From: Novosphingobium sp. ERN07
GTDB taxonomy: Bacteria > Pseudomonadota > Alphaproteobacteria > Sphingomonadales > Sphingomonadaceae
NCBI RefSeq assembly: GCF_012641335.1
Contig: NZ_JABAID010000004.1
Location: forward strand, 119,111-183,110
Length of the DNA: 64,000 nt
Direction of reading: 5' to 3'
Shown: piece by piece, positions 43,555 to 52,896 of the stretch
Layout: each line of letters begins with the position of its first letter
Numbering within the stretch: position 1 is the first letter of the stretch
The notes under the pieces: model-generated
The model's database searches: none
The model's input: the letters and a program-made list of their open reading frames with translations, nothing else
What the model was told of the DNA's origin: nothing
Position numbers and translations under genes: made by a program

Positions 43555-43576
43555 ATTTGACGACCGGTCGGTCAAT
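43555..43576. promoter_or_regulatory. TetR-type operator, copy 7 (thiolase operon)
   Basis: Contains the full core CGACCGGTCGGTCAAT, 31 bases before the thiolase start at 43608 and thus in position to block its promoter. This is the best match to the consensus. Confidence 0.85.
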
Positions 43577-43607
43577 AAATGTGCCGAAAGAACAGAGGAG
43601 AGTTCTC

Positions 43608-44786
43608 GTGTCGAAGGTTTACGTTGCCGGTGTCGCCATGGTCCCCTTCACCAAGCCTGGGCGAAGCGAAACATACAATCTGATGGGTGCTGAAGCGGTA
43701 CGCGCGGCTCTTGCCGACGCGGGAATTGCCTATTCGAAGGTCGAACAGGCCTATGCCGGCTTTGTCTATGGCGATTCTACCTCGGGCCAGAAAGCGCTTT
43801 ATTCGGTCGGTTTGACTGGCATTCCCATTATCAATGTCAACAATGCGTGCGCAACCGGCTCAACCGCGCTGTTCCTTGCGCGCCAGGCCGTGGAAAGCGG
43901 CGCGGTCGATGTGGCCTTGGCCGTTGGGTTTGAACAAATGATGCCCGGTGCGCTGGATGTAATGTTTACGGACCGGCCTTCGATCCTCGAAAACTACGTC
44001 AGGATTGCAGAGCAGGCACCAGGCGACGACAACACCAGGCCGCCTGCTGCTCGGTTGTTTGGCGGAGCCGGTGCCGAGTATCAACGGCGCACAGGCTTTG
44101 AGAGCCGAAGCTTTGCTCTCGTAGCGGAGAAAGCTCGCCGCCACGCCATCAACAATCCTCTCGCGATCTTCCGCGATCCGCTTACCGCCGATGAGATCAT
44201 GGCCTCACCTACGATCTTTGGCCCCCTCACCCGTCTGCAGTGCTGCCCACCCACGTGCGGAGCGGCGGCTGCGATCATCGTTTCCGAGAAGTTCAAGCGA
44301 GCCAATCCGGGTCGCTATGTTGAGATCGCCGCGCAAGCTATGACTACAGACCCAGCGCAATCCTTCAGCGATGGCAGCCTGATCGATGCGGTCGGGTTCA
44401 ACATGGCGCGCGACGCTGCCCTGCAGGTATACGACAAAGCAGGTATCGGCCCCCAGGATGTACCGGTGGTCGAGTTGCACGATTGCTTCACGACCAACGA
44501 GGTGCTCACTTACGAGGCTCTCGGGCTGGCGGCACCGGGAGAAGCGGAAAAGTTCATCCGCGACGGAGACAACACGTATGGCGGTCGGACTGTAACCAAT
44601 CCTTCTGGCGGGCTGCTTTCCAAGGGACACCCGCTTGGTGCCACGGGCCTCGCGCAGTGTAGCGAGCTCGTCTGGCAATTGCGGGGCGATGCCGACAAAC
44701 GTCAGGTTGCGGGAGCGAAGGTCGGGCTGCAACATAACCTCGGTTTAGGAGGCGCCTGCGTCGTTACCCTTTACAAGGCTGCTTGA
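43608..44786 (+). CDS. SCPx-type thiolase (lipid-transfer protein family)
   Basis: A 392-residue thiolase of the SCP2/SCPx group that cleaves 3-oxoacyl-CoA, including 2-methyl-branched ones. The nucleophile is Cys81 in NNACATGS; further motifs are VELHDCFTTNEV and GGLLSKGHPLGATG. Start is the GTG at 43608 after GAGGAGAGTTCTC; an upstream frame extension crosses the operator. It heads an operon with two MaoC proteins and a CoA ligase. SCPx thiolases work in branched-chain and sterol side-chain oxidation, matching the methyl groups at C2, C6 and C8 of Adda (inference). Confidence 0.92.
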   Translation: MSKVYVAGVAMVPFTKPGRSETYNLMGAEAVRAALADAGIAYSKVEQAYAGFVYGDSTSGQKALYSVGLTGIPIINVNNACATGSTALFLARQAVESGAVDVALAVGFEQMMPGALDVMFTDRPSILENYVRIAEQAPGDDNTRPPAARLFGGAGAEYQRRTGFESRSFALVAEKARRHAINNPLAIFRDPLTADEIMASPTIFGPLTRLQCCPPTCGAAAAIIVSEKFKRANPGRYVEIAAQAMTTDPAQSFSDGSLIDAVGFNMARDAALQVYDKAGIGPQDVPVVELHDCFTTNEVLTYEALGLAAPGEAEKFIRDGDNTYGGRTVTNPSGGLLSKGHPLGATGLAQCSELVWQLRGDADKRQVAGAKVGLQHNLGLGGACVVTLYKAA

Positions 44787-44787
44787 G

Positions 44788-45231
44788 ATGGTTGACCTGT
44801 CGGTAATCGGAAGAACATGGCCGAAACGAACGATTGTCGCCGAGGAAGGTGCCCTGCGGTTCTTCGCGAAGGCCACGGGCGAGACCAATCCGGTCTACAG
44901 CGACGTGTCCGCTGCCAAGGCTGCGGGACACCCCGGACTCCCCTTGCCCCCAACCTATTTGTTCACGCTCGATTTGCTTGCGCCATCTGAAACCTTCTGG
45001 CTCGATGACCTGAAGGTTCCCCTGGCTAAAGTGCTACATGCAGAACAAAGCTTTGAGTATCGGCGAATGGTCTATGCTGGCGAAGAGCTGACGATCGATA
45101 CGAAGATCAGCGATGCCTATGAAAGAAAGGGCGGACTGCTGGAATTCATTGTGCGCGACATGACCATCACCGATGCGAAGGGAAGCGAATGTGCGTTGCT
45201 CAAGACAACCCTGGTGGTGCGACATGGCTAA
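44788..45231 (+). CDS. MaoC-like dehydratase, N-terminal type
   Basis: A 147-residue hotdog-fold protein of the FAS1-type/MaoC N-terminal dehydratase group: RFFAKATGETNPVYSD and GLPLPPTYLFTLDLL. It lacks the catalytic Asp-His pair seen in the next gene's GDHNPIH, as expected for the structural half of heterodimeric enoyl-CoA hydratases (HadA-like). It begins 2 bases after the thiolase stop and overlaps the next gene by 8 bases. Confidence 0.87.
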   Translation: MVDLSVIGRTWPKRTIVAEEGALRFFAKATGETNPVYSDVSAAKAAGHPGLPLPPTYLFTLDLLAPSETFWLDDLKVPLAKVLHAEQSFEYRRMVYAGEELTIDTKISDAYERKGGLLEFIVRDMTITDAKGSECALLKTTLVVRHG

Positions 45232-45640
45232 TGGAACCGAAGCGATCGCAGTCGGCACCCGGGTGCCAGAGCGCGTACTGCCGCCGATTTCCCGCACTAC
45301 CCTTGCATTATTCGCGGGAGCCTCAGGCGATCACAACCCAATTCATGTTGATATAGATTTCGCCAGGTCCGCCGGTATGCAAGACGTCTTTGCACACGGC
45401 ATGCTGTCGATGGCCTATCTTGCGCAATTGCTTACCAGTTGGCTACCCCAAGCCCAGTTGCGTTCCTGGAAGGCCCGGTTTGTATCCATTACCCCTGTGG
45501 GAGCGGTCGTTTCCTGCAGCGGTGAGGTCGTCGAGCTGTTCGAAGTGGATAATGAGCGACGGGCTCGCCTGAAGATCCTGGCCACGATCGGCGGCGACGT
45601 GCAAACTCTGGCCGGCGAAGCGGAGGTCGTGCTTCTATGA
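45224..45640 (+). CDS. MaoC-like enoyl-CoA hydratase, catalytic type
   Basis: A 138-residue hotdog hydratase with the catalytic signature ALFAGASGDHNPIHVD (Asp and His) and the DVFAHGMLSMAYLA segment. With the preceding gene it forms a HadAB-like heterodimer that hydrates 2-enoyl-CoA. Start at the ATG 45224 (MANGTEA) because the upstream 17 codons overlap the previous gene and do not match the family. Stop overlaps the CoA ligase start (ATGA). Confidence 0.9.
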   Translation: MANGTEAIAVGTRVPERVLPPISRTTLALFAGASGDHNPIHVDIDFARSAGMQDVFAHGMLSMAYLAQLLTSWLPQAQLRSWKARFVSITPVGAVVSCSGEVVELFEVDNERRARLKILATIGGDVQTLAGEAEVVLL

Positions 45641-47154
45641 CTGCAACCGTCATCAGTGGATCAACCATGGTCACCGGTAGTACCATCGACCAGCGCGCTG
45701 CCAAGGTGGCGACTGGATTGGCCGAGATGGGTATTGGAGCTGGTGACACTGTTGCAATCCTGCTCCGCAACGATCCGGTTTTCTTCGAAATTTCGTTTGG
45801 AGCAAACCTTATTGGGGCAAATGTCGTACCAGTAAACTGGCACTTCCGCAGCGAGGAAGCCTTGTTCGTGGTTGGCGACAGTGGTGCAAAAGTGATTGTA
45901 GCTCACGAGGATCTCCTTCCTATTCTCGGCGACCGTTCGTCGCTTTCATTGCCGATCCTGGTCTGTCCTGTCCCGCAAGAGGTCGCCAAAGCCTACGGCA
46001 GTCCGGTCTCGACAGTCGATGAATGGGCGAACTGGCGTGACAAGCATGCGGAATGGCGAGGCGAACCACAGATCACCCGCTTCGGAATGATTTACACGTC
46101 GGGAACCACAGGCAAACCAAAGGGTGTGAAACGAGAGCCAGCAGATGCTGAGATGGCCAGGCGCATGGCCGCGCTCATGGCGACGGCGCTCGGTCTTGTC
46201 CCTGGCCAGACAATCCGTACAGTCATAACTGGACCAATTTATCACGCCGCACCGAATACTTACGCATTGGTAGCGGGCCGGGTGGGTGAGTTGGTAGTAA
46301 TGCAACCGCGTTTCGACGCGGAAGAGCTTCTAGCGCTCATCGAGCATCACCGGCTTACTCATGTCCACTTGGTTCCGACTATGTTCGTGCGCCTTCTGAA
46401 GCTTCCCGAGGAGGTGCGTTGGAAATACGATCTGTCATCGCTTCGGTTTGTGGCGCACGGTGCAGCGCCCTGCCCGCCTGAGATCAAACAAGCCATGATC
46501 GCATGGTGGGGGCCGATCATTCACGAATACTACGGCGGTAGCGAGACTGGTGGCGCCGTTTATCACAATTCCGAAGAAGCCTTGCGCAAACCCGGAACTG
46601 TCGGTCGTGCAATGGATGGCTGCGCGATCCGCATTCTCGACGACGAGGGCAATGAGATTCCGGCCGGGACTCCAGGTCATGTCTATATTCGTTCAACCAG
46701 TTTCCCGGACTTTACCTACCACGGTCGCGATGCTGACCGCCATGCAGTCGAGCAGGAAGGCTTCATCACGCTAGGTGATATCGGGTTTCTCGATGAAGAT
46801 GGTTATCTATTCCTCTGCGATCGGGCAAACGACATGATCATTTCGGGGGGGGTCAACATCTACCCAGCGGAGATCGAAGCCGTGCTGCTTTCACATCCGG
46901 GAATCGCCGACGCGGCCGTCTTCGGCGTACCCGACGCGGAGTTTGGAGAAGCTGTTTGCGCGGCGATTCAGCACGCCGACATTGGCGGACCCGATGCCTG
47001 GGAAGTTAGAGCCTTTGTCCGCAGCAAGCTCGCAGCTTTCAAGGCTCCTCGGCACGTGGAGTTCCACTCCACCCTGCCACGGGAAGACTCTGGCAAGATC
47101 CTGCGTCGGTTGCTGAAGGAACCACACTGGGCGGGAACCGGAAGGTCGATCTGA
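45637..47154 (+). CDS. Acyl-CoA synthetase (AMP-forming)
   Basis: A 505-residue ANL-family ligase with the P-loop YTSGTTGKPKGV (about 164-175), EYYGGSETGG, the hinge GFITLGDIGFLDEDGYLFLCDRANDMI and the C-terminal Lys in REDSGKILRR. It is co-transcribed with SCPx thiolase and MaoC hydratases, so it likely activates the acid those enzymes degrade. The N-terminal region is short compared with fatty-acyl ligases. Substrate is unproven; deaminated Adda or a shortened phenyl acid is possible (inference). Confidence 0.9.
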   Translation: MTATVISGSTMVTGSTIDQRAAKVATGLAEMGIGAGDTVAILLRNDPVFFEISFGANLIGANVVPVNWHFRSEEALFVVGDSGAKVIVAHEDLLPILGDRSSLSLPILVCPVPQEVAKAYGSPVSTVDEWANWRDKHAEWRGEPQITRFGMIYTSGTTGKPKGVKREPADAEMARRMAALMATALGLVPGQTIRTVITGPIYHAAPNTYALVAGRVGELVVMQPRFDAEELLALIEHHRLTHVHLVPTMFVRLLKLPEEVRWKYDLSSLRFVAHGAAPCPPEIKQAMIAWWGPIIHEYYGGSETGGAVYHNSEEALRKPGTVGRAMDGCAIRILDDEGNEIPAGTPGHVYIRSTSFPDFTYHGRDADRHAVEQEGFITLGDIGFLDEDGYLFLCDRANDMIISGGVNIYPAEIEAVLLSHPGIADAAVFGVPDAEFGEAVCAAIQHADIGGPDAWEVRAFVRSKLAAFKAPRHVEFHSTLPREDSGKILRRLLKEPHWAGTGRSI

Positions 47155-47424
47155 TACTTGCGGACTGGGCTTTCATCGCAGTTGTCGGCGACAGCCAAGC
47201 GCAAGTTCAATAGGCTTGCACGACTTGCCCACAGAGGTGCTCCCCAGCATTCAATCGGTAACGCCTCTTCGGGACTTTTGGGCCGCCGGGCGATCTGGAG
47301 GCTCTCTGCCGCCAGGTCAGCAGACAACCGATACGGCTTCGACCTGCCGACCCGAGCTCACTTGTCTGATTGTAGTTCTGTGACCCAGCCGAAACATGCG
47401 TCATCATGAAGGAAGTGTGCATTC

Positions 47425-48501
47425 ATGACATGTGATGGACCGCTCAAAGGCCTTCGCGTAATCGAATTTTCCGGAATCGGTCCTGCACCATTCGCAGCAA
47501 TGCTGCTGGCCGACATGGGGGCTGATGTCATCAGAATCGATCGGCCAAACGCGCCAATTGAATATGTCTTGGCACGCGGCAAACGCTCAATCGCGCTAGA
47601 CATGAAACAGGCAGCGGACCGCGAAATGGCCATTGAGCTGATCGGAGAGGCAGAGATTCTGATTGAAGGATTTCGACCTGGCGTGATGGAACGCCTTGGG
47701 CTTGGTCCGGAGCCCATGCTCGCGACCAATTCCAAGCTGGTCTACGGACGTATGACAGGCTGGGGACAATATGGACCATTGGCGCAGGCCGCAGGCCATG
47801 ACCTCAATTATATTGCGATCTCGGGAGCGCTTCATGCGATAGGATTGGCCGAGGGTCCGCCGCTTCCACCTTTGAACCTCGTGGGCGATTTCGGTGGTGG
47901 ATCACTCTATCTCGTCATGGGCCTGCTCGCGGCGCTAAGCCACGCGAGGGCGACTGGACAAGGCCAGGTAGTCGATGCCGCAATGAGCGACGGAGCGAGT
48001 TCACTGATGGGTTTGTTCTACGGGCTCAAAGCCCGCGGCGAGTGGAACGATGCGCGATCTGCAAACTTTCTCGACGGAGCAGCGCCTTACTATCGCTGCT
48101 ACCGTTGTGCCGATGGGGGTTGGGTATCCATTGCCGCAATCGAACCTCAATTCTGGGCGCAGCTTCGGGAGCGGGTTGGGCTTATCGACCCGCTCTTTGA
48201 CCGTCGAGATGACACCGCATCGTGGCCGGAGATGTCTCAGGCTCTTGAAAATATCTTTGCGACGCGAACCCGAGACCAATGGTGTGATTTACTCGAAGGG
48301 AGCGACGCTTGCTTTGCACCCGTTCTGTCTTTGAGCGAAGCTCCATTGCATCCCCACAATCAGGCACGCGGCACTTTTACCTCTGACGCGCAAGCGGCTC
48401 CGGCACCTCGCTTCTCTGTAACACCCGCGCGCAACGGCGACGACCCGCCCCTCACTGATGCCGACCGTGAGGCCATCATACGGGACTGGCTACAAAGATA
48501 A
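47425..48501 (+). CDS. Alpha-methylacyl-CoA racemase (CaiB/BaiF family)
   Basis: A 358-residue family III CoA-transferase-fold protein best matching alpha-methylacyl-CoA racemase: the proton-shuttling His125 ([10 protein letters not shown]) and Asp155 ([10 protein letters not shown]) occupy the same places as in the mycobacterial racemase (within one residue). [15 protein letters not shown] is a family mark. It inverts the 2-methyl centre so that acyl-CoA dehydrogenase can act, which any 2-methyl acyl-CoA from Adda would require (inference). The ATG follows GAAGGAAG. A second homologue lies at the right edge of the window (63054-64000). Confidence 0.9.
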   Translation: MTCDGPLKGLRVIEFSGIGPAPFAAMLLADMGADVIRIDRPNAPIEYVLARGKRSIALDMKQAADREMAIELIGEAEILIEGFRPGVMERLGLGPEPMLATNSKLVYGRMTGWGQYGPLAQAAGHDLNYIAISGALHAIGLAEGPPLPPLNLVGDFGGGSLYLVMGLLAALSHARATGQGQVVDAAMSDGASSLMGLFYGLKARGEWNDARSANFLDGAAPYYRCYRCADGGWVSIAAIEPQFWAQLRERVGLIDPLFDRRDDTASWPEMSQALENIFATRTRDQWCDLLEGSDACFAPVLSLSEAPLHPHNQARGTFTSDAQAAPAPRFSVTPARNGDDPPLTDADREAIIRDWLQR

Positions 48502-49229
48502 TACTTTTAAAAACCACAGTAGATTTCATACAGTTCGAAATAAAATTCGATATTCTTATCCCTAATAAGGCTTGAATAAATGCTATTATTCCTGATATTA
48601 TTCATTTCGCGATTGCGCAATCCGGGCAGTTTATAATGTCCATACTGTAGATTTATTTCCCTTAATCTCACCAATAATTATCCACATATTGGGGGATTCC
48701 GGAGGAATTTCCAGCCAGCAACACACAAGATGTTATCGCCACCAATCTCTTCCAAATCCCGCGCTTGTGTTACTCTCTGTAGCGCCAAGCCCACAGGCTT
48801 TTCTAACGCAGGGCGCTCTATGCAGACTCTTTCAGGCCGCACTAGTGAGATTCGCACCGGCATCGGTGTCAGCTACGGCTCTACGCAAAGCACTGGCGAC
48901 CCTTTTCACGTCGTCACCAAGCTCATGGGCTATTCCAATGACGGGCCTCACCACGTCTTTATCCATGTCGCGGATGGTAATAGCGGTCACGGCGGTCCAA
49001 CGATCTGCCGCTTGTCGATAGCAAGCGTCAGGCTCTCGCTCGATTTGAGTGAAATACCCGGATCCCTTTTAAAATGCGAGCCCACGGTCGAATCGATCGG
49101 CCCAACCCAGAGCGTAGATAATGTCGCTGCGAATGCCGGCAAAATTTCCTACTTGCTCCAAGCCTGTGTCGGACTCCGGTATCCGAGCGTCCTTAGAGGC
49201 CCACCACTGGCCCAACAAAGTAGGACGGC
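48502..49229. other. AT-rich and unassigned intergenic region
   Basis: Bases 48502-48690 are markedly A/T-rich compared with the GC-rich surroundings and hold no gene. The segments ACAGTAGATTTCAT (48516) and ACTGTAGATTTATT (near 48644) are similar. From 48690 to 49229 frames are open on both strands: plus 48730-49233 and, on the minus strand, a stretch reading VVRPVIGIAHELGDDVKRV. None matches a family I recognise. It may be relic DNA from an insertion at the dadA side of the cluster. Confidence 0.45.
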
Positions 49230-50501
49230 ATGAAAATCGCCATTCTCGGCAGCGGCGTTATCGGTGTGACATCTGCGTGGTACCTGGTTCAAGCCGGCCA
49301 TGAAGTCATCGTCATCGACCGTCAGAGCGGCCCCGCTCTTGAAACGAGTTTTGGCAATGCCGGTGAGGTCTCGCCAGGCTATGCCGCCCCTTGGGCCGCG
49401 CCCGGCATACCGATCAAGGCGCTGCGTTGGTTATTCATGAAGCATGCGCCGCTGATCTTGCGTCCGCAACCCAATATGGCGATGCTGCGGTGGATTGCTG
49501 AAATGCTAGGAAACTGCACCCATAGTGCCTACGCGACCAACAAAAAACGAATGGTTCGACTCGCAGAATACAGCCGCGAGAAGCTGATCGAACTACGCCA
49601 CGAAACCGGCATTGCATATGACGAGCGCAGCCGGGGAACGCTGCAACTCTTTCGCGAACACGACCAGTTCGACGGGATCGCGAAGGACATCGCCGTGCTC
49701 AATTCGGATGGCGTTGCCTTCGAAGTGCTAGACCGACAGGGCTGCATCACCGCCGAACCAGGCCTTGCCTACAGCAGCGAGAGCATCGCGGGCGGTCTGC
49801 GCTTACCCAATGACGAGACGGGAGACTGCTTCAAATTTACCAATGCACTTGCCGATCTCGCGAAGGCAAAGGGCGTCACCTTTCTCACTGGTTGCACGAT
49901 CCGTCGCCTCGCCACCGACATGGGTCGAATTACCCATGTCGAAACCGATAAGGACAATATCCGTGCCGACATCTATCTTGTCGCACTTGGCAGCTATTCG
50001 CCGTTGCTACTCTTGCCGCTCGGGCTACGTCTGCCGGTATATCCGGTGAAAGGCTATTCCACTACCATCCCAATTGTCGACGAAAGCCGCGCGCCAGTTT
50101 CGACTGTGATGGACGAGAGTTACAAGGTCGCTATAACGCGGTTGGGCGACCGTATCCGCGTCGGCGGCATGGCTGAGTTGTCAGGCTATTCTTCGAATCT
50201 GCCCCAAGCGCGGCGCAACACGCTAGACCTTTGCGTCGGCACGCTGTTTCCCAGTGCAGGCGACCTCAGACGTGCCAGCTTCTGGAGCGGCCTCCGGCCA
50301 ATGACTCCGGACGGCACGCCGATCATCGGTCCGACCAAAATTCCAAATTTGTTCCTCAATACCGGCCACGGCACGCTTGGCTGGACGATGGCCTGTGGAT
50401 CAGGGCAGATCATAGCCGACCTGATTAACGGCAAGCGCACCGCAATCCAAACCGACGACTTGGCTGTCAGCCGCTATCAGCGCGGTTTATCCCGGTCCTA
50501 G
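49230..50501 (+). CDS. dadA: D-amino acid dehydrogenase
   Basis: A 423-residue membrane-associated flavoprotein of the DadA family that oxidises D-amino acids to 2-oxo acids, passing electrons to the respiratory chain. FAD motif [22 protein letters not shown] at the N-terminus, [22 protein letters not shown] (39-60) is the DadA signature, and the C-terminus has [19 protein letters not shown] and [15 protein letters not shown]-Ala is the usual substrate; microcystin supplies D-Ala and other D-residues. No mlr-type operator is seen upstream. The nearest IS relic begins about 120 bases downstream. Confidence 0.93.
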   Translation: MKIAILGSGVIGVTSAWYLVQAGHEVIVIDRQSGPALETSFGNAGEVSPGYAAPWAAPGIPIKALRWLFMKHAPLILRPQPNMAMLRWIAEMLGNCTHSAYATNKKRMVRLAEYSREKLIELRHETGIAYDERSRGTLQLFREHDQFDGIAKDIAVLNSDGVAFEVLDRQGCITAEPGLAYSSESIAGGLRLPNDETGDCFKFTNALADLAKAKGVTFLTGCTIRRLATDMGRITHVETDKDNIRADIYLVALGSYSPLLLLPLGLRLPVYPVKGYSTTIPIVDESRAPVSTVMDESYKVAITRLGDRIRVGGMAELSGYSSNLPQARRNTLDLCVGTLFPSAGDLRRASFWSGLRPMTPDGTPIIGPTKIPNLFLNTGHGTLGWTMACGSGQIIADLINGKRTAIQTDDLAVSRYQRGLSRS

Positions 50502-50623
50502 CTAGCTGCGGTCCCAGCCTTAGACTATCCCAATGGAACAAGCTCACCTTTGGTCCCACCCTATTGGGCGTCAAGCCGAGCGCCGAGCCTCAGCGCCCTG
50601 ATTAGGTTGAGGTCGCTGGTGCT

Positions 50624-51743
50624 ATGACGATGGCATGTGATGATGCTGGCGCTAGCCGGGTAGCGCGCCTCGACGTGTTCACCGGCTTGGGGCGGCGGTG
50701 CGATCGGCTGCCGGAGGTAAATGCGTCGATCGTGGCAGAGAGCCTCTCCGGGCAGGAGACCATCTGCTCGGTCGTGCGGCGCCATGGCATGAGCCCATCG
50801 CAGCTGTTCACCGGGCGTCGGCAACTCCGCAAGCAGATGGAGAGCCGGGGCGCATTTTTCCGGCACTCGTTTCTGCCGTGGTCGATACTGGTTCGGCCGC
50901 CAAGTCCGCGCCTGCGCCCAGTGGGCGAAGAGAGACCCACGCCCGAAGGTGAGAGCAGTGGAACTGGAGATCGCCGGCTTGGCGGTGAAGATTAGCCGCG
51001 GCGCCGATGCCGGAGTGATTGATGCGGCAATCGAAGCGCTCAGGCTACGCGATGATCGGGCCTGCTGCCGATGCGCGTGCTGAGCGCGCGCAGAAGCATA
51101 TCTGGGAAGCTATTCCGGCATCTTGCAGGTCGGACGGGCACAGCGGCTACGCCGCGCTCGCCAGACTAAGCCAGCAACTCAGCCTCGCATTCTGCTGGTC
51201 GCACGTGATACGCAAGTTTTACGAAGTGGCTGACAGTTTGCCGGTCGCGACCGAGGTGCAGCGCCGCATCGCTATACTATACGAGCTTGATGACGAAGTT
51301 CGCGGCACCTCCGCCAGTAGCGACGCGCTATTCGCAGAGAGAAGGCCGGCATCATCGTCGATGAACGGCGCATCTCCTCCGAGGCGAGGCTCCGTCAGAT
51401 CAGCGCCAAGAGCAAGTTCGCCGACACCATCCGCTACGCGCCGCCCCGCCGGACCGGACTGTCGCTGTTCCTGAATGAAGTCCGTGTCGAACTTGACTCT
51501 ATTCCGTCGAGCGGCCGATCCGGCCGCTGGCCCTCAATCGTAAGAATGCACTCTTCGTAGGCTCCCACAAAGGCGGCAACAACTGGACTGTGATCGCCAA
51601 GCTCATTGAGAACTGCAAGATCTTGGGCGTAAACTCACACACTTGGTTGACTGAAACGCTCGCCAGGCTGGCCAGCGGCCATACAGCAAACGCCGTTGGT
51701 GAACTCATGACATAGACGGGCGCGGCGTGAGGAGAGCGCTTAC
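50624..51743 (+). pseudogene. IS66-family element, broken
   Basis: The first part (50624-50995) is a TnpA-type accessory protein with IVAESLSGQETICSVVRRHGMSPSQLFTGRRQ, degraded at the end. The TnpC-type transposase follows as pieces in shifting frames: AIPASCRSDGHSGYAALARL, LAFCWSHVIRKFYEVAD, then LNRKNALFVGSHKGGNNW and VIAKLIENCKILGVN up to a TAG at about 51717. The terminal sequence GAGAGCGCTTAC ending at 51743 matches the usual IS66 end read inwards as GTAAGCGCTC. TnpB and the left end are not seen. Inactive. Confidence 0.75.
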
Positions 51744-51902
51744 GAGCGAGCGGCGGAGCTCGAAGGTTTGTCGGTCGACGAGGTGACGTTCTTCGGAAAA
51801 GTGATTGTGGCCGAAAGCCTGTACCTAAGCGACTTTCTGCAGCGACATCGTCTGTCGAAAGGGCAGCATAGCCCGCTGTCGTCGTCGGAACGGCGGGTGT
51901 AA
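51744..51902 (+). pseudogene. C-terminal tail of an interrupted gene
   Basis: Directly after the IS66 end a 52-codon frame runs to a TAA at 51900-51902 (ERAAELEGLSVDEV, then VIVAESLYLSDFLQRH). It looks coding and has no start, so it is probably the 3' end of a gene cut by the IS66 insertion. Family not recognised. Confidence 0.35.
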
Positions 51903-51977
51903 GTTTTCCGCGCCGTAGTTAATGCTGACCGGCTTCGCGCAACTCCTCATTTCCCAGTCCTCGCGCAGGGGCAGAAC

Positions 51978-52009
51978 GTAGGCCGTCGGTCATGACAACC
52001 TCGGCCTAC
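51978..52009. terminator. Stem-loop before the IS5 element
   Basis: Arms GTAGGCCG and CGGCCTAC are complementary around a 16-base loop that has a further short GGT/ACC pairing. It follows the gene tail at 51744-51902 and may be its terminator; there is no strong U-tract. Confidence 0.4.
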
Positions 52010-52045
52010 CCCTGTTGCTTGAGACTCTTCATCATCAAGGTCAAA

Positions 52046-52860
52046 CTAGGTTTCGTGGACAAAGGGTATCCACTGTAGGGCCGCGACAAGATTGACGAAG
52101 CCGAGGTATGATTCTTGGGTTTTGTCGTAGCGGGTGGCAATTCGGCGCCAGTTCTTGAGCTTGTTGAGCAGACGCTCCACGAGATTGCGCCAACGGTACT
52201 TCTCGCGGTCGTGTGGCACCGGGTTGCGTCGGTTGCTCTTGGCGGGAATGACGGCTTCGATGTCAGCTGCAGCCAGATCCTCCCGGATGGCATCGGCGTC
52301 ATAGCCCTTGTCTGCGAGGAGGGCCTCGATCCTGTCGGCGATCATACGGAGCAAAGGCCCGAAGCCTTGAATATCGTGGCTTTGGCCAGGCGTCAGCACG
52401 AACCCGAGTGGGCGACCTTGGGCATCGCATCGCGCGTGGAGTTTGGTGCTGAAGCCCCCTCGCGATCGGCCAAGAGCCTCGGCTTCCTGAGTCCCTTTTT
52501 TATGCCGACTGCACAATGATGTGCCCGGACCACAGTGCTATCGATCATGTCGGCGGTGACGTCTCGCCCCACCATCTCTGCGAGTGTCTCCAGCATCGCG
52601 TCAAACACGCCGGTCGAAACCCAGCGCCGGTAGCGCCGGAACACGCTGTTCCATTTGCCATATTCGTCAGGCAGGTGACGCCACTGCGAGCCTGTCCGGG
52701 CGATCCACATCATACCTTCGAAGTACCGCCGATTGTCCTGCGCTGGACGGCAACCGCGCCCTGTCTCAGGCGGCAGCAATTCCGAGATTATCGACCACTC
52801 GTCGTCCTTCAATCCAACCCGCTCGCCCAATGCCGCCTCCAAAAGACAGCTTTGAATCAA
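52046..52860 (-). CDS. IS5-family transposase made by -1 frameshifting
   Basis: The first frame (52860 to 52393) reads GLKDDEWSIISELLPPE and GSQWRHLPDEYGKWNSVFRRYRRW, including the first catalytic Asp in ADMIDSTVVRAH. The second frame (52516 to 52046) continues with GRSRGGFSTKLHARCD, the second Asp region LADKGYDADAIRE and the Glu-containing YRWRNLVERLLNKLKNWRRIATRYDK. The frames overlap at an AAAAAAG run (about 52500) after HHCAVGI, a classical slippery site of IS427-type elements, so a fused DDE transposase is expected. Start codon probably TTG at 52860. Confidence 0.85.
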
Positions 52861-52896
52861 ACAGCGGGTCTGCTGTCAACCTTTGTCCACGAAACC
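52049..52896 (-). mobile_element. Complete IS5-family insertion sequence, 848 bp
   Basis: Perfect 17-bp terminal inverted repeats GGTTTCGTGGACAAAGG at 52049-52065 and (reverse complement) 52880-52896, flanked on both sides by TA, the expected short target duplication. It contains one transposase in two overlapping frames. Nothing is visibly broken, so it may be active. Confidence 0.9.

Noticed and set aside
48550..48680. AT-rich block as a replication origin with iterons
   Set aside because: Only one loosely repeated segment is present and no replication-initiator gene lies nearby.
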